Virus record (IMG/VR): IMGVR_UViG_3300037961_003782
Coordinates: 1 to 23,327 of that record
Reading direction: 5' to 3' (one strand)
Length of the DNA stretch: 23,327 bases
Source of the DNA: a virus
The notes below the pieces were generated by a model. The model was not told the origin of the DNA. It did not search any database and saw only the letters and a list, made by a program, of their open reading frames with translations. Numbering within the stretch: the stretch's first letter is position 1; every line of letters starts with the position of its first letter. Of the stretch, positions 8,126-16,131 are shown piece after piece. Position numbers and translations under genes: made by a program.

Positions 8126-9472
8126 ATGGCAGTATTACAATCATCACAGATTACTGGTAAATTTGCAGTTACAGGTTCTCGTGACCAAACTTTAGTTCTT
8201 AAAGATTATGATACCACACAGCGTAACTCTTTACAAGCTGCTGCAGGTGCTATGATTTTTAACAACACTACAAGTGGTGTAGAATTTTATACAGGTAATG
8301 CTTGGTCCTCTGCTATAGGTAGAACAGGACAAACAGGCTTAACGGGTGCTAAAGGTTCTCAAGGTAATCAAGGTGCCAAAGGTCCTGCTGGTGCTGATAG
8401 TAACCAAGCGGGTGCTAAAGGTCCTACTGGCGATAAAGGTCCTCAAGGAGCAGCTGGTCATCAGGGTTTTCAAGGTGCTACTGGTCCTACTGGGAACCAA
8501 GGTCCCCAAGGTCCTCGTGATGGTAATAAAGGTGGGCAAGGTCCTCAAGGTGTTCAAGGAGCTACTGGTCCTGCTAACAATCAAGGTGGCGCTCAAGGTA
8601 TTCAAGGTGCTAAGGGTCCTCAAGGAGCAGCTGGTCATCAAGGATTTCAAGGTGCTACTGGTCCAGCTGGACATCAAGGATTTCAAGGAGCAGGTGGTAA
8701 CCAAGGTCCTAAAGGTCCTCAAGGAGTTCAAGGTTCTCAAGGTGGTAAAGGTCCACAAGGTGTGCAAGGTGCAGGTGGTCCACAAGGTGTGCAAGGTGCA
8801 GGTGGTCCTCAAGGAGTTCAAGGAGCAGGTGGTCCTCAAGGAGTTCAAGGTGCACCTGGCTGGCCGTATCAAGGTTGTAGTACAACTGATTCACCTCAAT
8901 TTGCTTACATAGCAGTTGGACACGCACAAACAGGTGGTGGTGCTTATAGGTGTTGGATTGATGCTGATTATGCTGTACATCACTCTCAAATATATTCACC
9001 TAATAACTATGGTATGAATGGTAGAGCAAACAGCGCTTGTATGCAATTAAATAATTTAAGTGCGCAAACACAATTCGCTTTAAACAATAGTGGTAATGTT
9101 TACGCAGCTGGTAATAGATATTCTGATGAAAGAAAAAAGGTACAAATAGAACAATATACAGGAAGTTTAGGAGCAGATGGAAATGTATCAGGTTCTATGA
9201 TGGATAGATTATCCACCTTAAAACCAAAGAAATTTAGATTTGTAGGACAGACGGATGAAAAACCAAGACAAGTTGGTTTGATAGCACAAGATGTTAGATT
9301 ATCGTTTCCTGAATTGGTAGATGCTAGTAATGACGGAACAGGAAGTTTAGGTGCTGAAGATTATATGGCAGTAAATTATGTCGGAGTAAATGCAGTTTTA
9401 TTAGAAGCTGTAAGAGAAATAAAAGATACAATTAGTTCAATTTCAAGTCGTGTAGCGACTTTAGAGGGATAA
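8126..9472 (+). CDS. Collagen-like fibre protein A with S74 chaperone (448 aa)
   Basis: ATG follows the previous stop with no gap, and the ribosome site (GAGAG) lies inside the end of the fibre gene, so translation is probably coupled. Residues 1-64 form a small head ending in 'FYTGNAWSS', a motif common before phage fibre stalks. Residues ~65-246 are Gly-X-Y repeats rich in GPQ, GPK and GPT, with interruptions such as GPRDGNKG and GPANNQGGAQG. A 9-residue unit (GPQGVQGAG) is repeated four times at the distal end. A globular tip (~247-330) follows. Ser333 and Lys338 sit in 'SDERKK', the S74 self-cleavage motif, followed by 'VGLIAQDV' and 'AVNYVGVNAVLLEAV'. The likely role is a trimeric collagen-like tail fibre or adhesin. 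Bacterial-type collagen needs no hydroxyproline, and no hydroxylase is seen here. Confidence 0.85.
   Translation: MAVLQSSQITGKFAVTGSRDQTLVLKDYDTTQRNSLQAAAGAMIFNNTTSGVEFYTGNAWSSAIGRTGQTGLTGAKGSQGNQGAKGPAGADSNQAGAKGPTGDKGPQGAAGHQGFQGATGPTGNQGPQGPRDGNKGGQGPQGVQGATGPANNQGGAQGIQGAKGPQGAAGHQGFQGATGPAGHQGFQGAGGNQGPKGPQGVQGSQGGKGPQGVQGAGGPQGVQGAGGPQGVQGAGGPQGVQGAPGWPYQGCSTTDSPQFAYIAVGHAQTGGGAYRCWIDADYAVHHSQIYSPNNYGMNGRANSACMQLNNLSAQTQFALNNSGNVYAAGNRYSDERKKVQIEQYTGSLGADGNVSGSMMDRLSTLKPKKFRFVGQTDEKPRQVGLIAQDVRLSFPELVDASNDGTGSLGAEDYMAVNYVGVNAVLLEAVREIKDTISSISSRVATLEG
8750..8857 (+). repeat. 27-base tandem repeat in collagen stalk, 4 copies
   Basis: Four head-to-tail copies encode GPQGVQGAG; the last copy ends GAP instead. 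Copies 1-2 share 'caaggtgtgcaaggtgcagg', while copies 3-4 use 'caaggagttcaagg', so at least two duplication steps or later drift occurred. The unit is in frame (9 residues), so copy-number change would alter stalk length without breaking the protein. Confidence 0.85.
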
Positions 9473-9476
9473 AGAA

Positions 9477-10847
9477 ATGGCAGTATTACAAGCTACAGAA
9501 ATATCAGGCTCAGTAACTTTAGGTGCGCCATTAGTAGTACCAAATATAAGTAACACAGCTATTGGTAACCTATCAGGTACTGAAACATCTTTGGTGGTAC
9601 ATAGTTCAGGTGATGGAGATTTATACAGGCACAACGGAAGTAGTGTAGTTCGTGGATTTGGTATTCAAGGTACGATAGGTGCTAAAGGTAATACTGGTCC
9701 AGGTGGTGTTCAAGGTTCTACTGGTCCTCAAGGGGCTCAAGGATTTCACGGAACTACAGGTAACCAAGGTCCTCAAGGAAACCAAGGTCCACAAGGTCCA
9801 CGAGATGGTAACAAAGGTCCTACAGGAAACCAGGGGGTACAAGGAGCTACAGGTCCAGCAAATAATCAAGGTGGTGCTCAAGGTCCAGCTGGTCCTAAAG
9901 GTCCTACTGGCGCAGCGGGTCATCAAGGATTCCAAGGCGCTAAAGGTCCTACTGGTAATCAAGGTCCACAAGGTCCACGAGATGGTAATAAGGGTGGGCA
10001 AGGTAATCAAGGTCCTCGAAGTGGTGCTAAAGGTCCTCAAGGAGTACAAGGTGCGACTGGTAACCAAGGTCCTAAAGGTCCTACAGGCGGAGGTGGTAAC
10101 CAAGGTCCTAAAGGTCCTCAAGGAAATACAGGTGGTAAAGGTCCTCAAGGAGTTCAAGGTGCTAAAGGTCCTCAAGGTAGTCAAGGTCCTAAAGGTCCAC
10201 AAGGTCCTTCAAGTACAAATCAATCTATGAGTGGTGGTGATGCACCAAGCTTTTTAAGATTCGCTATCAATTCAAATAGTTGGCCATCAAGTGGTAGATT
10301 TCACGTAGCTAGAGCTGTAACTGATGCTGTTATTTTTGCAAACAGCACACCAAATGGTTTAAGGGTTGATGGTGGTGGTAATGGTGCTAATATTATTCAA
10401 TGTTTAGGTCCTATCCCATCACCTGCAAACAGACATTGGGTTACCAATATAGGACAATATTACCATTCAGGAAATCGTTCTTCTGATGCTAGAATTAAAA
10501 AAGATATTGAAGAGTATTCTGGTAGTATATTAAATAACATAAATCAATTTAAACCAAAAACTTTTTTATGGAATACCGCTCCTGATAATGATGTTTCACA
10601 TCAAAGATTAGGATTTATCGCACAAGATTATACAGCATCTAAATTTAGCGAGCTAGTAGATCGTGGTGAATTAAAACCAGGAGAAACTAAATCAACTGAC
10701 CAGAAAATAACCGATGGTAATAAAGAATACTCAGGAAGTTTAGGTTTCAATTATGATGGAGCAGCTGCTATACTGATAAAAGCTGTATCAGAGAGTAAAG
10801 CTATATTAGATGATTTAAATGCGAGAGTAACCACTTTAGAGGGATAG
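9477..10847 (+). CDS. Collagen-like fibre protein B with S74 chaperone (456 aa)
   Basis: The ribosome site (GAGGG) lies in the last codons of gene A; the gap is 4 bases. A short head (residues 1-61) precedes Gly-X-Y repeats over ~62-246, with two GPRDGNKG breaks and one GPANNQGGAQG break. The globular tip (~247-330) differs from those of A and C. Ser336 and Lys341 in 'SDARIK' carry the S74 dyad, followed by 'RLGFIAQDY' and 'AAAILIKAVSES', ending in a short coiled coil (LNARVTTLEG). It has a longer insert (residues ~396-415) in the chaperone than A. It is a tandem paralogue of A and C with almost the same stalk length. The likely role is a trimeric fibre; whether it pairs with itself or with A and C is unknown. 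Confidence 0.85.
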   Translation: MAVLQATEISGSVTLGAPLVVPNISNTAIGNLSGTETSLVVHSSGDGDLYRHNGSSVVRGFGIQGTIGAKGNTGPGGVQGSTGPQGAQGFHGTTGNQGPQGNQGPQGPRDGNKGPTGNQGVQGATGPANNQGGAQGPAGPKGPTGAAGHQGFQGAKGPTGNQGPQGPRDGNKGGQGNQGPRSGAKGPQGVQGATGNQGPKGPTGGGGNQGPKGPQGNTGGKGPQGVQGAKGPQGSQGPKGPQGPSSTNQSMSGGDAPSFLRFAINSNSWPSSGRFHVARAVTDAVIFANSTPNGLRVDGGGNGANIIQCLGPIPSPANRHWVTNIGQYYHSGNRSSDARIKKDIEEYSGSILNNINQFKPKTFLWNTAPDNDVSHQRLGFIAQDYTASKFSELVDRGELKPGETKSTDQKITDGNKEYSGSLGFNYDGAAAILIKAVSESKAILDDLNARVTTLEG

Positions 10848-10848
10848 T

Positions 10849-12204
10849 ATGGCGATATTAAGAAATAATAGTCAAATTGCAGGAATTACATTATCAGCTG
10901 ATGGAAACAGCGCTGGTTTAGTTGTTAATAAAGTAACTAATACCGAAATGGGTCAGATATCTTCACCCACAAAAGGTGCTATTATTTACAACACAACTGA
11001 TAATCAGTTCTATAGATATACAGGTAATGCTTGGAGTTCACAACAAGGTGGGCAGGGTGCTGTAGGTGCTACTGGTCCTCAAGGTGATAAAGGTCCTACA
11101 GGTGTTCAAGGGGCTCGAGGTAATCAAGGTCCTCAAGGTGTGCAAGGTGCTATTGGAGTACAAGGTGCTACAGGTCCTGCGAACAATCAAGGTGGTGCTC
11201 AAGGTCCAGCTGGTCCTAAAGGTCCTACTGGCGCAGCGGGTCATCAGGGTTTTCAAGGTGCTACTGGTCCTACGGGAAACCAAGGTCCCCAAGGTCCACG
11301 AGATGGTAATAAAGGTCCTACTGGAAATCAGGGGGTACAAGGTGCCACGGGTCCAGCGAACAATCAAGGCGGCTCTCAAGGTCCTCAAGGTCCTGCTAAC
11401 AATCAAGGTGGTGCTCAAGGTCCTAAAGGTCCTCAAGGAGTTCAAGGTGCAGGTGGAAATCAAGGTGCTCAAGGCGTTCAAGGTGCTACTGGAAATCAAG
11501 GTCCAACTGGTCCTGGTGGTAACCAAGGTCCTAAAGGTCCTCAAGGAAATCAAGGTCCTCAAGGAGGAGGTGGTAACCAAGGTCCAAGGGGAGTTTCACA
11601 ACCAAGTAATAATTTAGGAACAGCACCTCAAGGTAGTTACGTTAACTTTACTAGAATAGGTTTAAATGTAGGTCCAACAAATCAAGGTGTAGATGCTAGA
11701 GGTGGTAATAACGCTGCTATATTTAGTTCAAATAATTCCAACTCAGGTGGTGGTTGGAGACAATATGTTAACTCCAACCCATACTCTTGGCAATTTAGAG
11801 GTGACCAAAATCCAGGAGTTACTCTACACTATTGGAAGAGTAACGGACAATTCTATCATAAGGGTAATATATCATCAGACCAAAATTTGAAAAAAGAAAT
11901 TACACCTTACACTGCATCTGTATTAGAAACAAAACTTGGTGCTAAACATAGAGCTAGTAGTTTTATTATGATTGGAAATGAAGTTTCTAAATCAGAGTGG
12001 ACTGCTTCATCTACAGATAAAGCAGAGATTGGGTTTATCGCACAACACTATACTGCTAGTGCACCAGAGGTTGTAGATATGGTAGATACAGGCTCTTTAG
12101 GCATACAAGAAAGAGGTGTAACTGCTATGTTAACTAAAGCGTTTCAAGAAATATCAGAATCGCTGACTAACCTTAATAATAGGATAAAAACTTTAGAAGG
12201 ATAG
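10849..12204 (+). CDS. Collagen-like fibre protein C with S74 chaperone (451 aa)
   Basis: The start is one base after the stop of gene B, with the ribosome site (GAGGG) inside gene B. The head (residues 1-66) ends 'GAIIYNTTDNQFYRYTGNAW', clearly related to the head of A. Gly-X-Y repeats span ~67-249 with three GPANNQGG(A/S)QG breaks and one GPRDGNKG break. A globular tip (~250-340) is followed by Ser343 and Lys348 in 'SDQNLK' (S74 dyad), then 'IGFIAQHYTAS' and 'GVTAMLTKAFQEIS', ending in a coiled coil. The S74 core is more divergent than in A. The stalk DNA is a patchwork of stretches shared with B and with A (see findings). It probably ends this unit, since a promoter-like site follows. Confidence 0.85.
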   Translation: MAILRNNSQIAGITLSADGNSAGLVVNKVTNTEMGQISSPTKGAIIYNTTDNQFYRYTGNAWSSQQGGQGAVGATGPQGDKGPTGVQGARGNQGPQGVQGAIGVQGATGPANNQGGAQGPAGPKGPTGAAGHQGFQGATGPTGNQGPQGPRDGNKGPTGNQGVQGATGPANNQGGSQGPQGPANNQGGAQGPKGPQGVQGAGGNQGAQGVQGATGNQGPTGPGGNQGPKGPQGNQGPQGGGGNQGPRGVSQPSNNLGTAPQGSYVNFTRIGLNVGPTNQGVDARGGNNAAIFSSNNSNSGGGWRQYVNSNPYSWQFRGDQNPGVTLHYWKSNGQFYHKGNISSDQNLKKEITPYTASVLETKLGAKHRASSFIMIGNEVSKSEWTASSTDKAEIGFIAQHYTASAPEVVDMVDTGSLGIQERGVTAMLTKAFQEISESLTNLNNRIKTLEG

Positions 12205-12216
12205 AAAATAAAACGA

Positions 12217-12224
12217 TATATATA
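12217..12224 (+). promoter_or_regulatory. Candidate late promoter variant TATATATA before sugar cassette
   Basis: TATATATAGTAATAAGG resembles TATTTATATAGTAATGG at 14587. It lies 19 bases before the ATG at 12244, in a 39-base AT-rich gap. If used, it would transcribe the sugar-modification cassette as its own late unit. It differs from the main octamer at one position, so confidence is lower. Confidence 0.35.
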
Positions 12225-12243
12225 GTAATAAGGGATTTACTTA

Positions 12244-14568
12244 ATGGTTGTATACGATAACGGGTTTTATAAAATACATCTTGATTTTAATGATTCTTTT
12301 AGGCTAAACTTCGATACATATAATTTAGATGATGAATATAGTATTGAAGTTAGATATGGAGAAAAAGAATCTGAGCTAGAATCAATAAATTTTGATTTAT
12401 CAGAATCACATACTATTAATGGAGTTAAGAAATATTATATTGATTGGCACATTGAAGTATATGAAAATGGTAATAAAATTGTAGATTATGATTTAGATTT
12501 AGAAGATAAAGATGTTTTAATAGATTTTATTTCTAAAAATTTGGGAGACACTACAATGTGGATTCCATATGTTGAGGAGTTTAGAAAAAAACATAATTGT
12601 AATCTATATTTGTTAACTGTAAATCATAATCTATTCTTAGATGCATATCCGTTTATAACGTTTGTTTCACCAAAAGATACAATTCCAAATTCTTTTGCTA
12701 GTTACTATATTGGTCCGATGGATATTCCAAGAACAAATGGAAATCAAGTTGATAGATATCTACCGTTAAAAAGAGACAAAACTCATTTTCAAGAAATTTG
12801 TAGTAGTATTTTAGGATTAAAACACAAACCTAACTTAAAAGCTCCGTTAAAAGTCTACAAAAATTTTAAAAAGGTTACTGATAAACCATATGTTGCTATA
12901 GCACCACAAGCTACTGCCAGAATAAAAACTTGGAATTATAATGGAACTGAGGGTTGGCAATTATTAGTAGATTATCTTAAAGAGAAAGGATATGAAGTTT
13001 TATATTGTTCTAAGGAATACGATGGTGAACGTGGTTTTAAAATTCCAAAAGGAGTTATAGTAAAAGATTCAGATACTTCTATAGAAGAAAGAGTATTTGA
13101 TATACATCACGCTGAGTTTTTTATAGGAATAAGTTCTGGTTTATATTGGGTTGCTCACGCTTTGGGAAAACGTTGTATTATGATTACAGGACACACACAT
13201 AAATACTCTGATGGACACGATGAAAAAACAGAACGTGTTTCACTAGAAAGTAACTCTGATATCTGTACTGGATGTTGGGGTGATATAAGTCTTGATTGGC
13301 ACTTTGATAGTTGGTATTGTCCAAAACATCAAGAGGATGATTTTACTAATGAAGCAGATATGAGTGAGAGTTCAAGAAAGTGGGAGTGTACAAAAAGAAT
13401 TACTCCTCAAATGGTATTTGATGCAGTTGATAGGGTAGAATCTTTTACAAAAAAGGTAAAGGTAAAACAAGAAAACTTTATAAGTTTAGGTATTAATTTA
13501 GGACACGATGCTAGCGCAGCTTTGTGCGTGAATGGTGAACTTATTACTAATATAGCACAAGAGAGAATATCAAGAATAAAACACGATAAGAATGAGAATG
13601 AAATTCCAAAGCAAGCTGTAAAATATGTTTTACATAATTCTAATATTGACTTACATCAAGTAGATAAAATTGTTTACAATGGAGCTGGAGAGGGTTGGGG
13701 AACAAGATATGTTAACTCTCAACTAAAAAAGTTTGAGGATGCTAATTGGGGGATAGGTAAAATTACTTATGGATTACACCATTTAATGCACGCTTATTCA
13801 GCATATTATTATTTTGGTGGTGAAGAGGGCACTTCTTTAATTGTTGATAATGGTGGAGATGTTGGTTATAGTTGGAGAACCTCAAGAGAAAACTTTAGAA
13901 ATACAAACAATACTGAAGCAGAAAATGCATCGATATATGGAATAAAAGGTAATAAATTTGAAACCTTATATAAACACAATCACCAGTTTCTTGAACAAGA
14001 AGAAGATAGATTGGGATTTTCTTTAGGTGCATTTTATGATATTGCTTGTTCAATAACAGGCATAGGAAATGATGGATTTTCTGCTGGTAAGTTGATGGGG
14101 CTTACATCATATGGCGATGATAGTAAGTATTATGAAAAACTCTTACAGAAGTATATGTATGAGGAGTGTATCGTTATAGATAATAATGATTTTTATATAC
14201 CAAGAAATTATCATAATCAAATGTTACCAACTTGGAATGTTAATGGATTTTACAATTATAGAAACACTTGGTATAATATTAATTTAGAAAATTCAGAATT
14301 TCAAGATAAGGCAAACTTTGCTCTTTGGGTTCAAAAAGAATTTGAGAGAGCTATTATGTTTTTAGTTAAGAAAGCAAAGATATTAAATCCAAGTGATAAC
14401 TTGTATTTAGCTGGTGGTTGTTTTCTAAATTCAATAGTTAACCAAAAGATAACCGATAGTAATATATTTAAGAATGTACACGTGATACCTGCAGCAGATG
14501 ATACAGGTATAGCTATAGGATGTGCATACTATGGTTATTGGAATCAATTTCTACCAAAAAATAATTGA
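12244..14568 (+). CDS. TibC-like O-heptosyltransferase fused to N-terminal half of O-carbamoyltransferase (774 aa)
   Basis: Residues ~1-410 match bacterial autotransporter heptosyltransferases (TibC/Aah, GT9-like). There is an N-terminal beta domain, then 'LIDFISKNLGDTTMW' with Asp102 in the family's catalytic LGDT position, 'PYVAIAPQATARIKTWN', 'FFIGISSGLYWVAHALG', and four cysteines (341, 344, 359, 382) spaced like the family's iron finger, ending 'CTKRITPQMV'. Such enzymes transfer heptose from ADP-heptose to serines of repetitive beta-helix adhesins. Residues ~413-774 match the N-terminal Kae1-like domain of NodU/TobZ carbamoyltransferases: 'GINLGHDASAAL' (416-427), the metal-binding-type 'HHLMHAYSAYY' (512-522), 'LYLAGGCFLNSIVNQ' (720-734) and 'PAADDTGIAIGCAYYGY'. 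The usual C-terminal half is absent and lies in the next gene. The fusion is real within one open frame. Its target, protein or glycan, is inferred. Confidence 0.85.
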   Translation: MVVYDNGFYKIHLDFNDSFRLNFDTYNLDDEYSIEVRYGEKESELESINFDLSESHTINGVKKYYIDWHIEVYENGNKIVDYDLDLEDKDVLIDFISKNLGDTTMWIPYVEEFRKKHNCNLYLLTVNHNLFLDAYPFITFVSPKDTIPNSFASYYIGPMDIPRTNGNQVDRYLPLKRDKTHFQEICSSILGLKHKPNLKAPLKVYKNFKKVTDKPYVAIAPQATARIKTWNYNGTEGWQLLVDYLKEKGYEVLYCSKEYDGERGFKIPKGVIVKDSDTSIEERVFDIHHAEFFIGISSGLYWVAHALGKRCIMITGHTHKYSDGHDEKTERVSLESNSDICTGCWGDISLDWHFDSWYCPKHQEDDFTNEADMSESSRKWECTKRITPQMVFDAVDRVESFTKKVKVKQENFISLGINLGHDASAALCVNGELITNIAQERISRIKHDKNENEIPKQAVKYVLHNSNIDLHQVDKIVYNGAGEGWGTRYVNSQLKKFEDANWGIGKITYGLHHLMHAYSAYYYFGGEEGTSLIVDNGGDVGYSWRTSRENFRNTNNTEAENASIYGIKGNKFETLYKHNHQFLEQEEDRLGFSLGAFYDIACSITGIGNDGFSAGKLMGLTSYGDDSKYYEKLLQKYMYEECIVIDNNDFYIPRNYHNQMLPTWNVNGFYNYRNTWYNINLENSEFQDKANFALWVQKEFERAIMFLVKKAKILNPSDNLYLAGGCFLNSIVNQKITDSNIFKNVHVIPAADDTGIAIGCAYYGYWNQFLPKNN

Positions 14569-14586
14569 TTCTAAAATCTTTGATAA

Positions 14587-14594
14587 TATTTATA
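14587..14594 (+). promoter_or_regulatory. Candidate late promoter TATTTATA inside sugar cassette
   Basis: The octamer lies in the 51-base gap between the two halves of the carbamoyltransferase, 25 bases before the ATG at 14620. A small TAGG-AAA-CCTA hairpin just before the start overlaps the ribosome site. Its presence argues that the gene split is a real arrangement and not a sequencing error. Confidence 0.45.
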
Positions 14595-14619
14595 TAGTAA
14601 TGGTTATAGGAAACCTAAT

Positions 14620-16131
14620 ATGAAAAAAGATGCTTACTTAGGAATGGTTTACTCTGATGAACAGATTATGGGTGCTATTCAAAAATATTGTGGTAATACA
14701 ACCGATCGTTTTGGTGGTATTAATATGACATACGAAAAGTGTTCAGAAAAAACATTGTATAAAAAAGTAGCTAAACTTATTGCAGAACAAAATATAGTTG
14801 GATGGTTTCAAGGTGCATCTGAAACAGGTCCTCGTGCATTGGGTAATAGAAGTATTTTGGCTGATGCTAGAAGTTTTAGAATGAAAGATAGAATAAACGA
14901 TTCGGTAAAACATAGAGAATGGTATCGCCCTTTTGCACCAAGTTGTTTAGAAGAAGAAGCTGATAAGTATTTTACACATAGTACAGATAGTCCTCATATG
15001 TTATTGATATCCGATGTAAAGCACGAGTGGAGAAGTAGATTACCAGCTATTACACATATAGATGGAACCGCCAGATTACAAACAGTATCTAAAAAAACTA
15101 ATCCAAGATATTGGAAACTTATAAACGAATTTAAAAATATAACAGGCATACCAGTTGTTCTAAACACATCTTTTAATGATAATGCACAACCCATCGTAGA
15201 ATCACCTGAAAATGCTATAGATTGTTTTGAAAATACTCAAATGGATTACTTAGTGATGGGTAATTACATTATAAGTAAGATGGATAGAAAATGGTATACC
15301 GATTACGTAAAGCCAAAAGATAGAAAGAGGAGAGTGGGCGTAGTTTGTTTTAGTTACAATCGTTCAGAGTACCTTGAGAAAACTCTCGATAGTTTAGTAA
15401 AAACAATGGATAAACGAGATAAACTATTTTTACTTGAACAATCATCCGATGCTGAAGAAAAGAAAAAGTGTTTGGAATTAACTTATAAGGCTGCTGAAAA
15501 AATAGATATTCAAATTATGGATATGCCGTATAATCTTGGATGTAGGTTAGGAACTAATAGAGTTTGGGAAACAGGATTCTTTGATGATTGTGAATATTAT
15601 ATGAATATAGACCACGATATGGTAATCAGAGAACCTCTAACTACAGGTGTAGAAAAGTTAGATTCATCACCTTACATTTGGATGGTTTCATATCATAATA
15701 GTCCTGAACACGATGTTAAAAATGTAGATGGTAATTGGGTGTTAAAAGACCATACACGTGGTTGTCATATGATGTTAAGAATAAAAGATTTTTTAGATAT
15801 GATGCCTATATGGATGCATCATAATGGTGGACACGATAATTTAAATTGGCACGGTGGTTTAGATTGGTACTTAATGGATTACTCAGAGGTAGCTCCTGGT
15901 CCTGATATAAAAGAGATAATAGCAGTTTTGCCTGGCGCAAGTGAACATATAGGAAGAGATTCAGCTTGGCAAGGAGATTACGATGATGAGTATAGTGATG
16001 AAGTACAAAATTTATTTTTTAAAGCACAGAATGTAGAAGAGTTGTTAGAGTTTTACAGACCCGATAAGGTTTACGATGATGAATCTTATTGGTATGAGGA
16101 GGTGTATGCGGATATTATTAACAGGAGGTGA
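14620..16131 (+). CDS. C-terminal half of O-carbamoyltransferase fused to GT-A glycosyltransferase (503 aa)
   Basis: The start follows a weak TAGGA site. Residues ~1-222 match the C-terminal domain of NodU/TobZ-type carbamoyltransferases: 'DAYLGMVYSDEQI', 'GWFQGASETGPRALGNRS' (61-78), 'KDRINDSVKHREWYRPFAP', 'ITHIDGTARLQTV', 'GIPVVLNTSFNDNAQPIV' and 'MDYLVMGNYII'. This is the half missing from the preceding gene; together they give ~585 residues, about the normal length of the single-chain enzyme. Residues ~238-503 resemble a GT2-type GT-A glycosyltransferase: a starting strand 'VGVVCFSYNRSEYLEKTLDSL', a DxD motif (Asp331-His-Asp333) after 'YYMNI', and 'GGLDWYLMDY' later. Donor and acceptor cannot be read. 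The two fused halves could join both sugar transferases in one complex (inference). The last 26 bases overlap the start of the epimerase gene. Confidence 0.85.
   Translation: MKKDAYLGMVYSDEQIMGAIQKYCGNTTDRFGGINMTYEKCSEKTLYKKVAKLIAEQNIVGWFQGASETGPRALGNRSILADARSFRMKDRINDSVKHREWYRPFAPSCLEEEADKYFTHSTDSPHMLLISDVKHEWRSRLPAITHIDGTARLQTVSKKTNPRYWKLINEFKNITGIPVVLNTSFNDNAQPIVESPENAIDCFENTQMDYLVMGNYIISKMDRKWYTDYVKPKDRKRRVGVVCFSYNRSEYLEKTLDSLVKTMDKRDKLFLLEQSSDAEEKKKCLELTYKAAEKIDIQIMDMPYNLGCRLGTNRVWETGFFDDCEYYMNIDHDMVIREPLTTGVEKLDSSPYIWMVSYHNSPEHDVKNVDGNWVLKDHTRGCHMMLRIKDFLDMMPIWMHHNGGHDNLNWHGGLDWYLMDYSEVAPGPDIKEIIAVLPGASEHIGRDSAWQGDYDDEYSDEVQNLFFKAQNVEELLEFYRPDKVYDDESYWYEEVYADIINRR

Noticed and set aside
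8318-11595. CRISPR-like regular repeats
   Set aside because: The periodicity is 9 or 27 bases in frame with Gly-X-Y coding; there are no unique spacers and no cas genes.
8339-11617. Long open frames on both strands overlapping the three collagen-like stalks (Leu/Thr/Arg-rich or Lys/Val/Leu-rich products)
   Set aside because: They are by-products of repeated GGT-CCT-CAA-type codons. They stop where the Gly-X-Y region stops, have no ribosome sites and have implausible composition.
14569-14619. Split of the carbamoyltransferase as a sequencing frameshift
   Set aside because: The halves are separated by a 51-base spacer with a promoter-like octamer, ribosome site and ATG, and the break falls at a domain boundary, so one indel cannot join them.
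16076-16105. Upstream ATG for the epimerase adding ten residues
   Set aside because: The ATG at 16106 follows a strong AGGAGGTG site and begins the Rossmann strand directly; the extra residues do not fit the family.
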